Source of the DNA: Phocaeicola_A sp045545095
GTDB taxonomy: Bacteria; Bacteroidota; Bacteroidia; Bacteroidales; Bacteroidaceae
Length of the DNA: 44,184 nt
Reading direction: 5' to 3'
Assembly (NCBI GenBank): GCA_045545095.1
Contig: JAZQAG010000040.1
Span: 1-44,184 of the forward strand
Shown piece after piece: positions 26,074-34,909 of this stretch. Under the pieces are notes generated by a model. That model was not told where the DNA came from and did no database searches. It saw nothing but the letters and a program-made list of their open reading frames with translations. Position 1 is the first letter of the stretch. Every line of letters begins with the position of its first letter. Position numbers and translations under genes: made by a program.

Positions 26074-26133
26074 AATAAAATCAGGTTTTGTTTTTTTATA
26101 AAACAAGAGTTAGGTTATTAGATTTAAAATATA

Positions 26134-26141
26134 TAATTTTG
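26134..26141 (+). promoter_or_regulatory. -7 box (TAATTTTG) for S41 protease
   Basis: Full TAnnTTTG match 24 bases before the ATG at 26166, which rules out the in-frame Met at 26088 as the start. No -33 TTTG at the expected spacing. Confidence 0.6.
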
Positions 26142-26165
26142 CCGTTCATTAAAATTACAGAAATC

Positions 26166-27620
26166 ATGAAACGTATATTTAAATTCATCAAATATAGTAA
26201 ACTTGCCCTCATAAGTCTCTGCCTCTCCTTTCTTTTAGGATTCAGTTCATGTGGCGAAGACCGCACCAAAGAGTTTGTTGAACTCACAGGCGATACGCAT
26301 TGGATTTACAACACCATGAACGAGTGGTATCTTTGGTATGATGAGATGCCTTCCATGTCAGATTATAAGGACTATTTCTCCGATTCTGAGGCTTTTTTCA
26401 AGAAATTGCTCTCCCCACAGGACAAATATAGCTATATGGAGAAATATGACGAAACTCCGGTAGCTCTCTCCCGAAGCATCGATTTAGGTTCAAGCTATGG
26501 ATTCGATTTTGCTCTTTATGTTGATCCCGTCAGCCAATCATCCAGTTCTCCCAAAAGAGCCGCACGTATCCTATATGTACTCCCCAACTCACCGGCATCA
26601 GAGGCTGGTCTGCGTCGTGGTGATTGGATTGTCGGAGTAGGAGAGGAGCAGTTGACTACCAAAAACTACTTTAGTCTCATGAATGGCCCTGCGGTCTCAT
26701 TGACCACCTCTACCATTGAATACACTTATACAGAAGAGACAGGTGAGATTGAATCCATCGTATGGGGTCCAGACTCATTGATACATCTCTCTGCATCGCG
26801 CCGTGTGGAAGACAACCCTTTCTATGTAGATACACTCTACCGCATCCGTGGCCATCGGATAGCCTACCTCATGTACAACCGTTTCTCCACAGGCCCCAAT
26901 GACACGGGTACCGAAACGGAATACCTGAATCAGATGCGCCAAATATTTGCTAAGTTCAAGTCACAAGAACCGACAGACTTCATCCTTGACCTCCGCTACA
27001 ATCCGGGTGGTTATCTTTCTTGTGCCCAAGTGTTGGCAAGCCTTTTGACACCTGAATCAGGGCTTGGTCAGATTTTTTGTACCCTGCGTTTCAATGACAA
27101 GAAACTCAAACAAAACCAATCCATGCTATTGGACAAGTCATTGGCCGGATCTGCCAACCTCAATCTCAACAAGCTCTATATCATTACTTCCGAGTCAACT
27201 GCATCTGCCTCCGAGAGTGTCATCAACGGTCTTCGTCCCATTATGGGCGATGATAATGTGATTCTCATAGGAACCCAAACGGAAGGCAAAAACGTGGCAT
27301 CCCTCACGTTTGAAGAACCATCTTACAATCTCCGTCTCCATCCCATCGTGGCCAGTGTCTATAACGGAGATGGATTTGGTGATTATTCAAACGGATTTCT
27401 CCCCACTTACGAAATAGACGAATTAGATTACATAAACACTTTCTATCCATTGGGAGACATTCGGGAATTCATGCTTTATACCGCACTTGACATTATCGTT
27501 GGAGAATCAGAGACTCGCAACACACGCCACCTCAATCATAGGATAAGCCCACTTACCCCTCTCTTAATCTCCACCAATCTACGCGGAAGTCAAGGGGCAA
27601 TCATACAACCTCAGCAATAA
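26166..27620 (+). CDS. S41-family C-terminal processing peptidase, lipoprotein
   Basis: A 484-residue tail-specific protease. The signal MKRIFKF...LLGFSSC has a lipobox with Cys29, so it is a membrane-anchored lipoprotein. A PDZ domain spans roughly 125-190 (VLPNSPASEAGLRRGDWIVGV). The S41 protease fold follows with DFILDLRYNPGGYLS, the nucleophile in ESTASASESVINGL (Ser of the SASES context) and the Lys in TEGKNVAS. It would process periplasmic protein C-termini. It is monocistronic and ends with a good terminator. Confidence 0.92.
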   Translation: MKRIFKFIKYSKLALISLCLSFLLGFSSCGEDRTKEFVELTGDTHWIYNTMNEWYLWYDEMPSMSDYKDYFSDSEAFFKKLLSPQDKYSYMEKYDETPVALSRSIDLGSSYGFDFALYVDPVSQSSSSPKRAARILYVLPNSPASEAGLRRGDWIVGVGEEQLTTKNYFSLMNGPAVSLTTSTIEYTYTEETGEIESIVWGPDSLIHLSASRRVEDNPFYVDTLYRIRGHRIAYLMYNRFSTGPNDTGTETEYLNQMRQIFAKFKSQEPTDFILDLRYNPGGYLSCAQVLASLLTPESGLGQIFCTLRFNDKKLKQNQSMLLDKSLAGSANLNLNKLYIITSESTASASESVINGLRPIMGDDNVILIGTQTEGKNVASLTFEEPSYNLRLHPIVASVYNGDGFGDYSNGFLPTYEIDELDYINTFYPLGDIREFMLYTALDIIVGESETRNTRHLNHRISPLTPLLISTNLRGSQGAIIQPQQ

Positions 27621-27630
27621 TAAAGAATTC

Positions 27631-27668
27631 AAGTGATACTTTCTTTAATCAGACAGGGAGTATCACTT
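27631..27668 (+). terminator. S41 protease terminator
   Basis: AAGTGATACT (27631-27640) pairs with AGTATCACTT (27659-27668), a 10-bp stem with an 18-base loop followed by the T-rich TAATTTTATTTTT. The stretch 27669-27892 after it shows no gene. Confidence 0.85.
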
Positions 27669-27892
27669 TAATTTTATTTTTCCTGTCTGGAAAATATTTT
27701 TTTCAGATACTCTTCCAAAATATAATAGAAAGACTCTCTACACACTATTGGAAGAGAGATAAATGATTAAGCCAGCACGAATACTTGTCGATTATCATGC
27801 AACGAACCGTTCTAAAGGTCGATTTTACTATTCAATATTTCCCTCCAATCTAAAAGTATGAATCAGATAAGGAATGTTTCGAGTTTTTTTTG

Positions 27893-27918
27893 TACTTTTG
27901 CACACAATTTGCAAAAGT
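27893..27918 (+). promoter_or_regulatory. -7 box overlapping a 9-bp inverted repeat, before the lipid operon
   Basis: A -7 TACTTTTG (27893-27900) is embedded in ACTTTTGCA (27894-27902), which is the exact complement of TGCAAAAGT (27910-27918) with a 7-base spacer. The palindrome covers the -7 box and the predicted start point (about 27907), a good place for a repressor or for a leader hairpin. The acyltransferase ATG follows at 27940. Confidence 0.55.
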
Positions 27919-27939
27919 GTGTAATTTGTAATAAAAAGA

Positions 27940-29298
27940 ATGGGAACTGATCAACACGTTGAAAAACCGGGATTGATTTATAATATATTCAAATCTTACT
28001 TGCGTTTCATACACGATTTCGTGTATTATAAAAAGACATATAGTATAAACACTGAGGCTATCCCGGCAGACGGTACCCCTTTGCTGATTGTCAGCAATCA
28101 TCAGAACTGTCTGAATGACCCTTTGGGAGTACTGTTTACATTCCGTGACCGCAAGCCGAACTTCATCACCCGTGCCGATGTTTTTGTTCTGCATCCATTA
28201 GCTAACAAATTCTTGCGTTCAATAGGTCTATTGCCAGCCTTCCGTATTGCTTATGACGGAGCTGAGAATTTAGGTAAAAATCAAGAGACATTCAATATCA
28301 CGGCCAAAGCCCTCTTGAATGGAGCTACTGTGATGATGTATCCCGAAGCCGGACACCAAGACAAGCATTGGTTGGGTACTTTCTCATACGGATACACCAA
28401 GATGGCTTTCGAAGCGGCCGAATCAGACGATTTCAAGACGGAAATATTTATCCTGCCATCATGCAATCATTACTCTGACTATTTTGGTATCCAAAATGAG
28501 CTGATGGTGAAGTTTGGCGAAAAGATTTCACTCAAGCCCTATTATGAACTATATAAGACCAAGCCACGCACAGCACAGCGCGAAGTGAATGCTTTGGTTC
28601 GTAAGCAAATCGAGGATTTGATGCTTGATATCCGTGATTTGGACAATTATGATGCAATTGATTATATACGCCTCACATGGGGTGGGGACGTTGCCCGTCA
28701 AATGGGACTCAATGCCAATTCACTGCCCGACCGTTTGTTGGCTGAAAAGAAGATTGTAGCGGCAATCGAGCAGGCAAAGGCTGAAGATGCAGAAGAGGTT
28801 GACAAGATGTTTGCCGATGCACGTGAACTGAAATATCGTTTGCATGAGGCCGGTTTCAAGTTGGAGAATATCGACGATACATCGACACCGATATTGTTAT
28901 CCTTCAAATTTATGGCTTTGTTAGCCTTACTCCCATTGTGGATTATCTCTTTGTGGCCTTCGCTACCGGCTTATGCCATTCCTATGACCTTCTTCAAAAA
29001 GAAATTCACAGATCCGATGTTTGAAGGAACTGTCCTCTATGCCTTCAACGTTTTGTTTATCCTCCCTTTGTGCGCCTTGATTACCTTCATCGTCATGTGG
29101 GTGAATGTCAACTGGTGGTCCGGTTTGATATATGTGGCCCTATTCCCTTTGCTCATGCTCTTTGCGTGGAAGTACGCATCATGGGTGAAGAGCACTTGGT
29201 GCAGGTTGAGATACCAAATGGCCTCTTCGGGCACTATCAGTAAAATCCGTGTACTGAAGGCACGCGTCGGAGAATATCTGAATAAATGGATGAAATAA
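27940..29298 (+). CDS. PlsC-type membrane acyltransferase
   Basis: A 452-residue lysophospholipid-type acyltransferase. The N-terminal catalytic part carries NHQNCLND (His-x5-Asp, a variant of the usual HX4D), then FIT.RADVF, and MMYPEAGHQD in place of the PEG(T) block. From about residue 325 there are two to four transmembrane segments (ILLSFKFMALLALLPLWIISLW, LFILPLCALITFIVMWV, GLIYVALFPLLMLFAW), so the catalytic domain faces the membrane from a hydrophobic base. It would attach an acyl chain to a lipid or glycolipid. It is the first gene of a seven-gene operon with its own promoter, and the acyl group probably comes from the ACP-bound product of the following genes. Confidence 0.88.
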   Translation: MGTDQHVEKPGLIYNIFKSYLRFIHDFVYYKKTYSINTEAIPADGTPLLIVSNHQNCLNDPLGVLFTFRDRKPNFITRADVFVLHPLANKFLRSIGLLPAFRIAYDGAENLGKNQETFNITAKALLNGATVMMYPEAGHQDKHWLGTFSYGYTKMAFEAAESDDFKTEIFILPSCNHYSDYFGIQNELMVKFGEKISLKPYYELYKTKPRTAQREVNALVRKQIEDLMLDIRDLDNYDAIDYIRLTWGGDVARQMGLNANSLPDRLLAEKKIVAAIEQAKAEDAEEVDKMFADARELKYRLHEAGFKLENIDDTSTPILLSFKFMALLALLPLWIISLWPSLPAYAIPMTFFKKKFTDPMFEGTVLYAFNVLFILPLCALITFIVMWVNVNWWSGLIYVALFPLLMLFAWKYASWVKSTWCRLRYQMASSGTISKIRVLKARVGEYLNKWMK

Positions 29299-29325
29299 CT
29301 ATTATATATAAGTATAAGTAAGAAT

Positions 29326-30546
29326 ATGCAAAACAGAGTTGTTATCACCGGTATGGGTATCTACTCATGCCTTGGAAAAACCCTGGACGAAGTGCGTGAT
29401 TCACTCTACCATGGTAAGTCTGGTATTATCTTTGATCCCGTACGCAAGGAGATGGGATTCCGTTCGGCCCTAACCGCCCACTTGGAAGACCCCGACCTGA
29501 AGAAAGTGCTAAGCCGTGCCCAGCGTGTATATATGCCACAACAGGCCCAGTATGCCTATTGCGCCACCGTGGATGCTTTGCGCAATGCAGGCATCGATCA
29601 GGAGTATTTGAACACCCATGATGTGGGTTTGCTCTATGGCAACGACAGTTCTACTGTACCTAACGTAAAGGCCGTGGACACCATGCGCGAGAAGAAAGAC
29701 ACCACCCTCGTAGGATCGGGCGCCATCTTCCAGTCAATGAACTCCACCGTGACCATGAACCTCGGATGCATCTTCAAGTTGAAGGGTATCAATCTGACTG
29801 TCAGCGGAGCATGTGCCAGTGGTTCACATGCTATCGGACTTGGTGCTCTGCTTATCCAAAATGGACTTCAAGAGATGGTAGTATGCGGAGGAGCACAAGA
29901 GGTAAATCCATGGTCAATAGGTTCATTTGACGGCATTTCAGCCTTCTCAACCAGAGAGGATGAGCCTACCAAGGCCAGCCGCCCGTTCGACCGTGACCGT
30001 GATGGTCTCGTACCCGGTGGAGGTGCTGCAACCGTCATCATCGAGAGTTATGAATCTGCCGTACGACGTGGAGCTCCCATCTTGGCAGAAATCCTTGGTT
30101 ACGGATTCTCTTCTAATGGTGACCATATCTCATCACCCAATGTGGAGGGACCTACCAAATCACTCCTCATGGCCATTAAGCGTGCAGGTATCGGAGTGGA
30201 TGAAATCGGTTATATCAATGCCCATGCCACCTCTACCCATGTGGGTGACACCAACGAAGCAAAGGCTATCTACAACGTCATAGGAGACCGTCGCATAGAG
30301 GTGACAAGTACCAAGAGCCAAACAGGACATGAGATGTGGATGGCAGGAGCCAGCGAAGTCATCTATTCAATGCTGATGATGAAAAACGGATTCATCGCCC
30401 CGAATATCAACTTCGAGAATCCCGATGAAGACTCTGCCAAGTTGCTCATCCCCAACCAACGGGTAGAAAAGCACTTTGACACTTTCCTCTCCAATTCCTT
30501 CGGCTTTGGAGGAACAAATTCAACACTGATTATCAGGAATCTATAA
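29326..30546 (+). CDS. Beta-ketoacyl-ACP synthase (FabF/APE-type)
   Basis: A 406-residue ketosynthase with the Cys-His-His triad: Cys163 in SGACASGSHA, His300 in NAHATSTHVGD, His335 in TKSQTGHEMW. It would condense an acyl starter with malonyl-ACP. The sequence is closer in feel to FabB/FabF-like enzymes of APE clusters than to the KAS III type, with residues around 195-235 carrying FDRDRDGLVPGGGA. It follows the acyltransferase by 27 bases and precedes the ACP gene by 37. Housekeeping fabF would normally sit with the fatty-acid genes, so a dedicated enzyme for this operon is likely. Confidence 0.92.
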   Translation: MQNRVVITGMGIYSCLGKTLDEVRDSLYHGKSGIIFDPVRKEMGFRSALTAHLEDPDLKKVLSRAQRVYMPQQAQYAYCATVDALRNAGIDQEYLNTHDVGLLYGNDSSTVPNVKAVDTMREKKDTTLVGSGAIFQSMNSTVTMNLGCIFKLKGINLTVSGACASGSHAIGLGALLIQNGLQEMVVCGGAQEVNPWSIGSFDGISAFSTREDEPTKASRPFDRDRDGLVPGGGAATVIIESYESAVRRGAPILAEILGYGFSSNGDHISSPNVEGPTKSLLMAIKRAGIGVDEIGYINAHATSTHVGDTNEAKAIYNVIGDRRIEVTSTKSQTGHEMWMAGASEVIYSMLMMKNGFIAPNINFENPDEDSAKLLIPNQRVEKHFDTFLSNSFGFGGTNSTLIIRNL

Positions 30547-30583
30547 ACATTCAATAACAAATTATATTTTATAAAAAAGGACA

Positions 30584-30826
30584 ATGGAAAAGAACGAATT
30601 GATTGAAAAGATTAACGAAGTATTGGCAGAAGAGTTTGAAATCGAAGTAGAGGATATCACTCCCGAAGCAAACATCAAGGATACCTTGCAATTGGATAGC
30701 TTGAGCCTGGTAGATATGGTAGCTCTTATCGAATCAGAATTCGGTGTGAAGATCAAGAGCACTGAATTGGTGAATATCCAGACATTTGCCGCTCTCTACG
30801 ACTTCGTAAGCGAAAATCAGAAGTAA
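30584..30826 (+). CDS. Acyl carrier protein
   Basis: An 80-residue acidic ACP. The phosphopantetheine serine is Ser39 in LQLDSLSLVDM (the DSL motif). Helices and acidic residues (EEFEIEVEDITPEANI) fit type II carriers. It is not next to the housekeeping fab genes and so is probably a dedicated carrier for the product of this operon. A 14-bp hairpin follows at 30843-30879, before the dehydratase gene, which may give extra ACP by partial termination or mRNA protection. Confidence 0.95.
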   Translation: MEKNELIEKINEVLAEEFEIEVEDITPEANIKDTLQLDSLSLVDMVALIESEFGVKIKSTELVNIQTFAALYDFVSENQK

Positions 30827-30842
30827 AAGACACAATCCTTTT

Positions 30843-30879
30843 CAGGCACAGATTATCAATCATGAATAATCTGTGCCTG
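30843..30879 (+). terminator. Intercistronic hairpin after ACP gene
   Basis: CAGGCACAGATTAT (30843-30856) pairs perfectly with 30866-30879 over 14 bp, with a 9-base loop. No T-run follows (CTTAATCTAAC), so this is more likely a partial terminator or a 3'-end stabiliser than a full stop to the operon. Confidence 0.65.
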
Positions 30880-30899
30880 CTTAATCTAACAGAAAGAGA

Positions 30900-31328
30900 A
30901 TGAACGCACCCATACTCAGTGGTGAAGGCATCTACAACCTAATCCCCCAACGTCCACCCATCGTCATGGTGGACACTTTTTTTGAAGCCGATGCCGAGAG
31001 TGCCGTAACAGGCCTCACCATACTTGCCGACAACATTTTCTGTCTCGACAACCATTTGCAGGAACCCGGTCTCATTGAACACGTGGCACAATCAGCAGCT
31101 GCCTTTGCCGGATATGCCCCTTATACAAAAGGAGAAAGTCCCAAGTTGGGTTTTATTGGCGAGGTAAAGAAATTCAAGATTAACCGTCTGCCACAGGTTG
31201 GAGAAGCAATGCATACTACCTTGAAAGTTCTTGGCGAAGCGGCCGGAGTGACCCTCATTGCCGCGGAGACAAGGGTAGGAGAGGAGAGTGTCTCCACCTG
31301 CCAAATGAAGATATTCATAAAGGAGTGA
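30900..31328 (+). CDS. FabZ/ApeP-like 3-hydroxyacyl-ACP dehydratase
   Basis: A 142-residue hotdog-fold protein. The catalytic pair is His52 in DNHLQEPGLIEH and Glu60 in LIEHVAQ. This spacing (H-x7-E) matches the ApeP-type subset rather than FabZ itself (where the acid is 14 residues after His). It would dehydrate 3-hydroxyacyl-ACP to make a double bond in the growing chain. It follows the ACP gene, and its stop codon (31326-31328) lies in a heptad array. Confidence 0.85.
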   Translation: MNAPILSGEGIYNLIPQRPPIVMVDTFFEADAESAVTGLTILADNIFCLDNHLQEPGLIEHVAQSAAAFAGYAPYTKGESPKLGFIGEVKKFKINRLPQVGEAMHTTLKVLGEAAGVTLIAAETRVGEESVSTCQMKIFIKE

Positions 31329-31345
31329 CTAGCGACTAGTGACGA
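31325..31345 (+). repeat. Heptad array 6 (3 units)
   Basis: GTGACTA, GCGACTA and GTGACGA in register, with a partial fourth unit, starting in the last codon and stop of the FabZ-like gene. Far from the other arrays (20 kb), it shows that the heptad repeats are dispersed. Confidence 0.8.
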
Positions 31346-31379
31346 GTGAAGTACAGTTCTAATACATTAATTCATAGTA

Positions 31380-31823
31380 ATGACCAATCAATCTACCACA
31401 ACCCCTCCCAGTACAACCGTACGGGTCAAAGTGCGCTTTTCTGAGGTGGACAGCCTGCGCATCGTGTGGCATGGACGCTATTTGGAGTATCTGGAAGATG
31501 CCCGTGAAGCATTTGGGCATCAATTCGGACTGGAATATATGTATATGTATGACCAAGGGTTCCTTGCCCCCATGTACGATATCAGGATGACCTATCTGGC
31601 ACCAGCCACGACGGACGATATCCTGTTGGTCACCATCACCTACCGGCCGGCACGTGGCGCCAAACTCATCTTCGACTACGAGATTCACCGGGAGTCCGAC
31701 AACCTGCTGCTTTTCAAGGCTGAAACCACCCAGCTGTTCACTACTCACGATGGAGAGTTCGTACTCTCATGCCCCGACTTCCTCACCGAATGGAAGAAAA
31801 GAATGAACATTAACACCAAATGA
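31380..31823 (+). CDS. 4HBT-family acyl-CoA/ACP thioesterase
   Basis: A 147-residue hotdog thioesterase. The VRFSEVDSLRIVWHGRYLEYLEDARE block (about 18-43) has the Asp and the YLEYLE.ARE pattern of YbgC/4HBT enzymes. It would release or transfer the finished acyl chain, and in APE clusters the equivalent gene is apeK-like. Its last bases overlap the next start (ATGA overlap, 31820), so the two are translationally coupled. Confidence 0.88.
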   Translation: MTNQSTTTPPSTTVRVKVRFSEVDSLRIVWHGRYLEYLEDAREAFGHQFGLEYMYMYDQGFLAPMYDIRMTYLAPATTDDILLVTITYRPARGAKLIFDYEIHRESDNLLLFKAETTQLFTTHDGEFVLSCPDFLTEWKKRMNINTK

Positions 31824-32188
31824 ACATGTCATTAATCAAGGATTACTACACCATAGAGGGAGAATCTGTCAAGGACGGTTCTCCAATCTTCCATATCCGC
31901 CTTAACCCTGATTGCCAAGTGTACAAGGGCCATTTCCCCGAACAACCCGTTTCGCCTGGCGTATGCAACATACAGATGTTGAAAGAGCTGACAGAGAAGG
32001 TCATTGGCCGCCCTTTGTTCATGAACAACCTGAGCCTTTGCCGACTGACTACGTTAGTGACCCCCCAACAACATCCGGTCATGGATGCCCGCCTGGATAT
32101 TGAAGCCAAGGACGAGGCCTACAAGCTGAAAGCCACCCTTGGAAAAGGCGAAGAGACTTATCTGGAAATGAAAGCCGAATTCTGTTGA
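31820..32188 (+). CDS. ApeI/FabZ-like hotdog protein with substituted active-site acid
   Basis: A 122-residue single-hotdog protein. The FabA/Z-type block is GHFPEQPVSPGVCNIQ. His38 is present, but at the position 14 residues later, where FabZ has Glu, there is Gln52. It may be a non-catalytic partner of the FabZ/ApeP-like protein or use another residue. It corresponds in position and size to ApeI of APE clusters. It is coupled to the thioesterase by a four-base ATGA overlap. Confidence 0.8.
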   Translation: MNMSLIKDYYTIEGESVKDGSPIFHIRLNPDCQVYKGHFPEQPVSPGVCNIQMLKELTEKVIGRPLFMNNLSLCRLTTLVTPQQHPVMDARLDIEAKDEAYKLKATLGKGEETYLEMKAEFC

Positions 32189-32254
32189 ATGAAGAGCCAT
32201 ACACATATACATTCAGGCTGATAGTTTTACCCCCATTCATTAAACAACCGACTT

Positions 32255-34759
32255 ATGGAAAGAATATTTATCCCGATATACCATTTTCTCCACCAAAGGA
32301 GATGGCTGATGTACACCCTGCTTGTGGCAAGCAGTATGATATTTGTCTATTTTGGTCTCAAAGTAGAGTATGAAGAAAATATCGCCAAACTGCTTCCCCA
32401 GACAGAAGCGGCAACAGAGAGTGGCCTGGCATTCGGCAATCTGCGTGTGAAGGATAAGATATTCATACAATTGACGGCCAAAGAGAATCTCCATGCAGAG
32501 GATCCGATGGAGGTCTCTGCAGAAGAGATTACTCCCACGTACTTGGCTGAATGTACGGACGAGTTGGTCGAGTCCCTCATGACAAAGGATACCGCCACGC
32601 ACTATATCGCCCATATTCTCAGCCGTATTGATGACGACCTCCTGGTAAATGGCCTTGACTATGCCCTGATGAACGTGCCCACATTTGTGGACGAAAGCTG
32701 CTATCCGGCTTTTGACTCACTGCTTGCTCCCGAAGCCATTGAGCGTCAGATGATGCTCAACTACGACTTGGTCATGAACGACGAGGAGGGTAGCGTTTCC
32801 ACAATGGTAGGCCAAGACCCTGCAGCTCTTCGCATGGCTCTGCTCCCACAAGGGAAAGCGTTAGCGGGTGGCATCGGAGGATACGCCATGATTGACGGAC
32901 AACTTTTCGCCCCTGATTCAACGGTGGCTTTGGCATTCCTCTCTCCCAACTTCAATGCCTTCAACTCCAAAGCCGGCACATACCTGATTGGTATATTGGA
33001 GGAAGAGATTGCCAACTTCGAGGAAGCCCATCCTGAAATCGAAGTACTCTTCCATGGCTCTCCCGTGCAGAGCGTATTCAACTCCCGACAGATAAAGGCC
33101 GACCTGACCCTCACCGTAGGCCTTTCCTTACTGGTCATCTGCATCGTCATCGGACTCTGCTTCCGAAACAAAAGCACCCTGTGGATGCTGCTTGCCCCAG
33201 TGGTATATGGAGCCTTCTTTGCACTCGCCTGCATCTGGTGGATCAAGGGAGGAATGTCACTCATGGCCATGGGCATTGGAGCCATCGTATTGGGAGTGGC
33301 CCTGAGCTATTGCCTGCATGTGCTTACCCATTACAAATATGTGAGCGACCCCGTGCAAGTCTTGCGCGACCAGGCAACCCCCGTCTGCTTGGGTTGCATC
33401 ACCACCATTGGCGCCTTCCTTGGCTTGCTTTTCACACAAAGCGACCTGTTGAAGGATTTCGGTCTTTTCGCCTCTTTTGCAATGGTCGGCACTACACTCT
33501 TTGCCCTGATTTTCCTTCCTCACTTCTTCCGGCCTGAGAAGAACAAGCGCAACGAAAAGGCATTCAGCATACTCGACAGGATAAACTCTTATCCCATCGA
33601 CAAGAACCGTGTGCTCCGATGGGCCATCATAGCCGTGTGCATCGTCACATTCTTCACCTCCGATTGGGTGACCTTCGACAGCAATCTGCGAAATATCGGA
33701 TACAATGAACCGAAAGTCATCAAATCAGGCGAATTGTATACTGCGAAGGTCAACCACGGAAATGCCTCCATGTATTATGCGGCATCTGCCCCCACATTGG
33801 ATGAAGCCCTTCTGGCCAACAAGACCATCATGCAAACTTTGGATTCACTCCACAGGGCAGGGGTAGTCAAGCAATACTCCCAATCTTCGTCCCTCTTTAT
33901 CCCTCAGGAGGAGCAAGAGCACCGGATAGAGATGTGGAAGGCATATTGGACACCCGAACGGGTAGAGGAGGTACGCAACCTGCTGACCACCTCGGCCAAC
34001 CGCCACAGCATGATGCCGGAAATGTTCGAGCCCTTCTATATCATGATAGAAAGCGACTACGAACCCACCAGCCTCTACGAATCCGAAGTGTTGCCCGAAA
34101 GCCTGCTGAGCAACTTCATCGAAGAAAGCGAAGAAAGATTCTTAGTCTTCACCTCTGTGCAAATGGATGATTCGTCGAAACAGGCCGTCAACCAAGCCGT
34201 TGCATCCTGTCCCCAAGCAGTGGTTATAGACCCCTTCTTCTATACCAGCGATATGGTACGCTTGCTGAACGATGATTTCAACACCATCCTTGGCATATCG
34301 TCCGTATTCGTATTCCTGGTACTGCTTGTCTCCTTCCGCAGCCTTTCCCAATCCCTGCTGGCCTTTATCCCCATGAGCCTCAGTTGGTATGTCGTGCGTG
34401 GTGTGATGGGGCTTTGCGGCTTGGAGTTCAACCTTATCAACATCATCATCGCCACCTTCATATTCGGTATCGGTGTCGATTACAGCATATTCGTCATGAC
34501 AGGCCTCTTGGCACAAGCCCGCAAGCAAGGAGATGCCCTGCTCACTTACCACAAGACGGCCATATTCTTCTCGGCTTTGGTGCTGATGGTCGTACTGGGC
34601 TCTCTGCTTTTTGCCACCCATCCCGCCATTCACTCCATAGGACTAAGCACACTCATCGGTATGAGTGCCACCATCCTCATCACCTATACCCTCCAGCCCA
34701 CACTGTTCCGTTGGCTGATGCGCTTCCGTTTCTTCCGCAAAAGGGTATGCGGTGAATAA
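32255..34759 (+). CDS. MMPL/RND-superfamily lipid exporter
   Basis: An 834-residue inner-membrane protein of the MMPL type. One helix (residues about 15-37) is followed by a large extracytoplasmic loop to about 275. Then a bundle of five helices (TVGLSLLVICIVIGLCF, LLAPVVYGAFFALACIWW, MAMGIGAIVLGVALSY, FLGLLFTQSD, LFASFAMVGTTLFALIF) appears, and the pattern repeats in the second half (ILGISSVFVFLVLLVSF to IHSIGLSTLIGMSATILI). The conserved GIGVDYSIF in the second half is the usual proton-relay helix. It would export or flip the lipid or polyene made by the preceding genes, as in APE clusters. It ends the operon, which is followed by a structured non-coding region. Confidence 0.9.
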   Translation: MERIFIPIYHFLHQRRWLMYTLLVASSMIFVYFGLKVEYEENIAKLLPQTEAATESGLAFGNLRVKDKIFIQLTAKENLHAEDPMEVSAEEITPTYLAECTDELVESLMTKDTATHYIAHILSRIDDDLLVNGLDYALMNVPTFVDESCYPAFDSLLAPEAIERQMMLNYDLVMNDEEGSVSTMVGQDPAALRMALLPQGKALAGGIGGYAMIDGQLFAPDSTVALAFLSPNFNAFNSKAGTYLIGILEEEIANFEEAHPEIEVLFHGSPVQSVFNSRQIKADLTLTVGLSLLVICIVIGLCFRNKSTLWMLLAPVVYGAFFALACIWWIKGGMSLMAMGIGAIVLGVALSYCLHVLTHYKYVSDPVQVLRDQATPVCLGCITTIGAFLGLLFTQSDLLKDFGLFASFAMVGTTLFALIFLPHFFRPEKNKRNEKAFSILDRINSYPIDKNRVLRWAIIAVCIVTFFTSDWVTFDSNLRNIGYNEPKVIKSGELYTAKVNHGNASMYYAASAPTLDEALLANKTIMQTLDSLHRAGVVKQYSQSSSLFIPQEEQEHRIEMWKAYWTPERVEEVRNLLTTSANRHSMMPEMFEPFYIMIESDYEPTSLYESEVLPESLLSNFIEESEERFLVFTSVQMDDSSKQAVNQAVASCPQAVVIDPFFYTSDMVRLLNDDFNTILGISSVFVFLVLLVSFRSLSQSLLAFIPMSLSWYVVRGVMGLCGLEFNLINIIIATFIFGIGVDYSIFVMTGLLAQARKQGDALLTYHKTAIFFSALVLMVVLGSLLFATHPAIHSIGLSTLIGMSATILITYTLQPTLFRWLMRFRFFRKRVCGE

Positions 34760-34800
34760 ATTGTAATTTTTGTCTCCCCCAAGTTCCACTTTTTTATCCT

Positions 34801-34909
34801 CCCGTAGGAAACGCAGTTTCCCTACGGGGGAACGCTCGTTTCCCTTATAGGGAACTGTGATTTCCCTATAGGGGAACGACCGTTTCCTATGCCGGAAACG
34901 CGAGTTCCC
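34801..34909. repeat. Array of five GGGAAC/GTTTCCC palindromes, 22-bp period
   Basis: Five imperfect palindromes start at 34807, 34828, 34850, 34872 and 34894. Each is (G)GGAA(A)C, 3-5 bases, then G(T)TTCCC, joined by short TATA-type spacers. The first is extended by CCCGTA/TACGGG arms to a 12-bp stem. The central bases of each unit differ while the arms are kept. Degenerate copies continue to about 34934. Confidence 0.9.
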
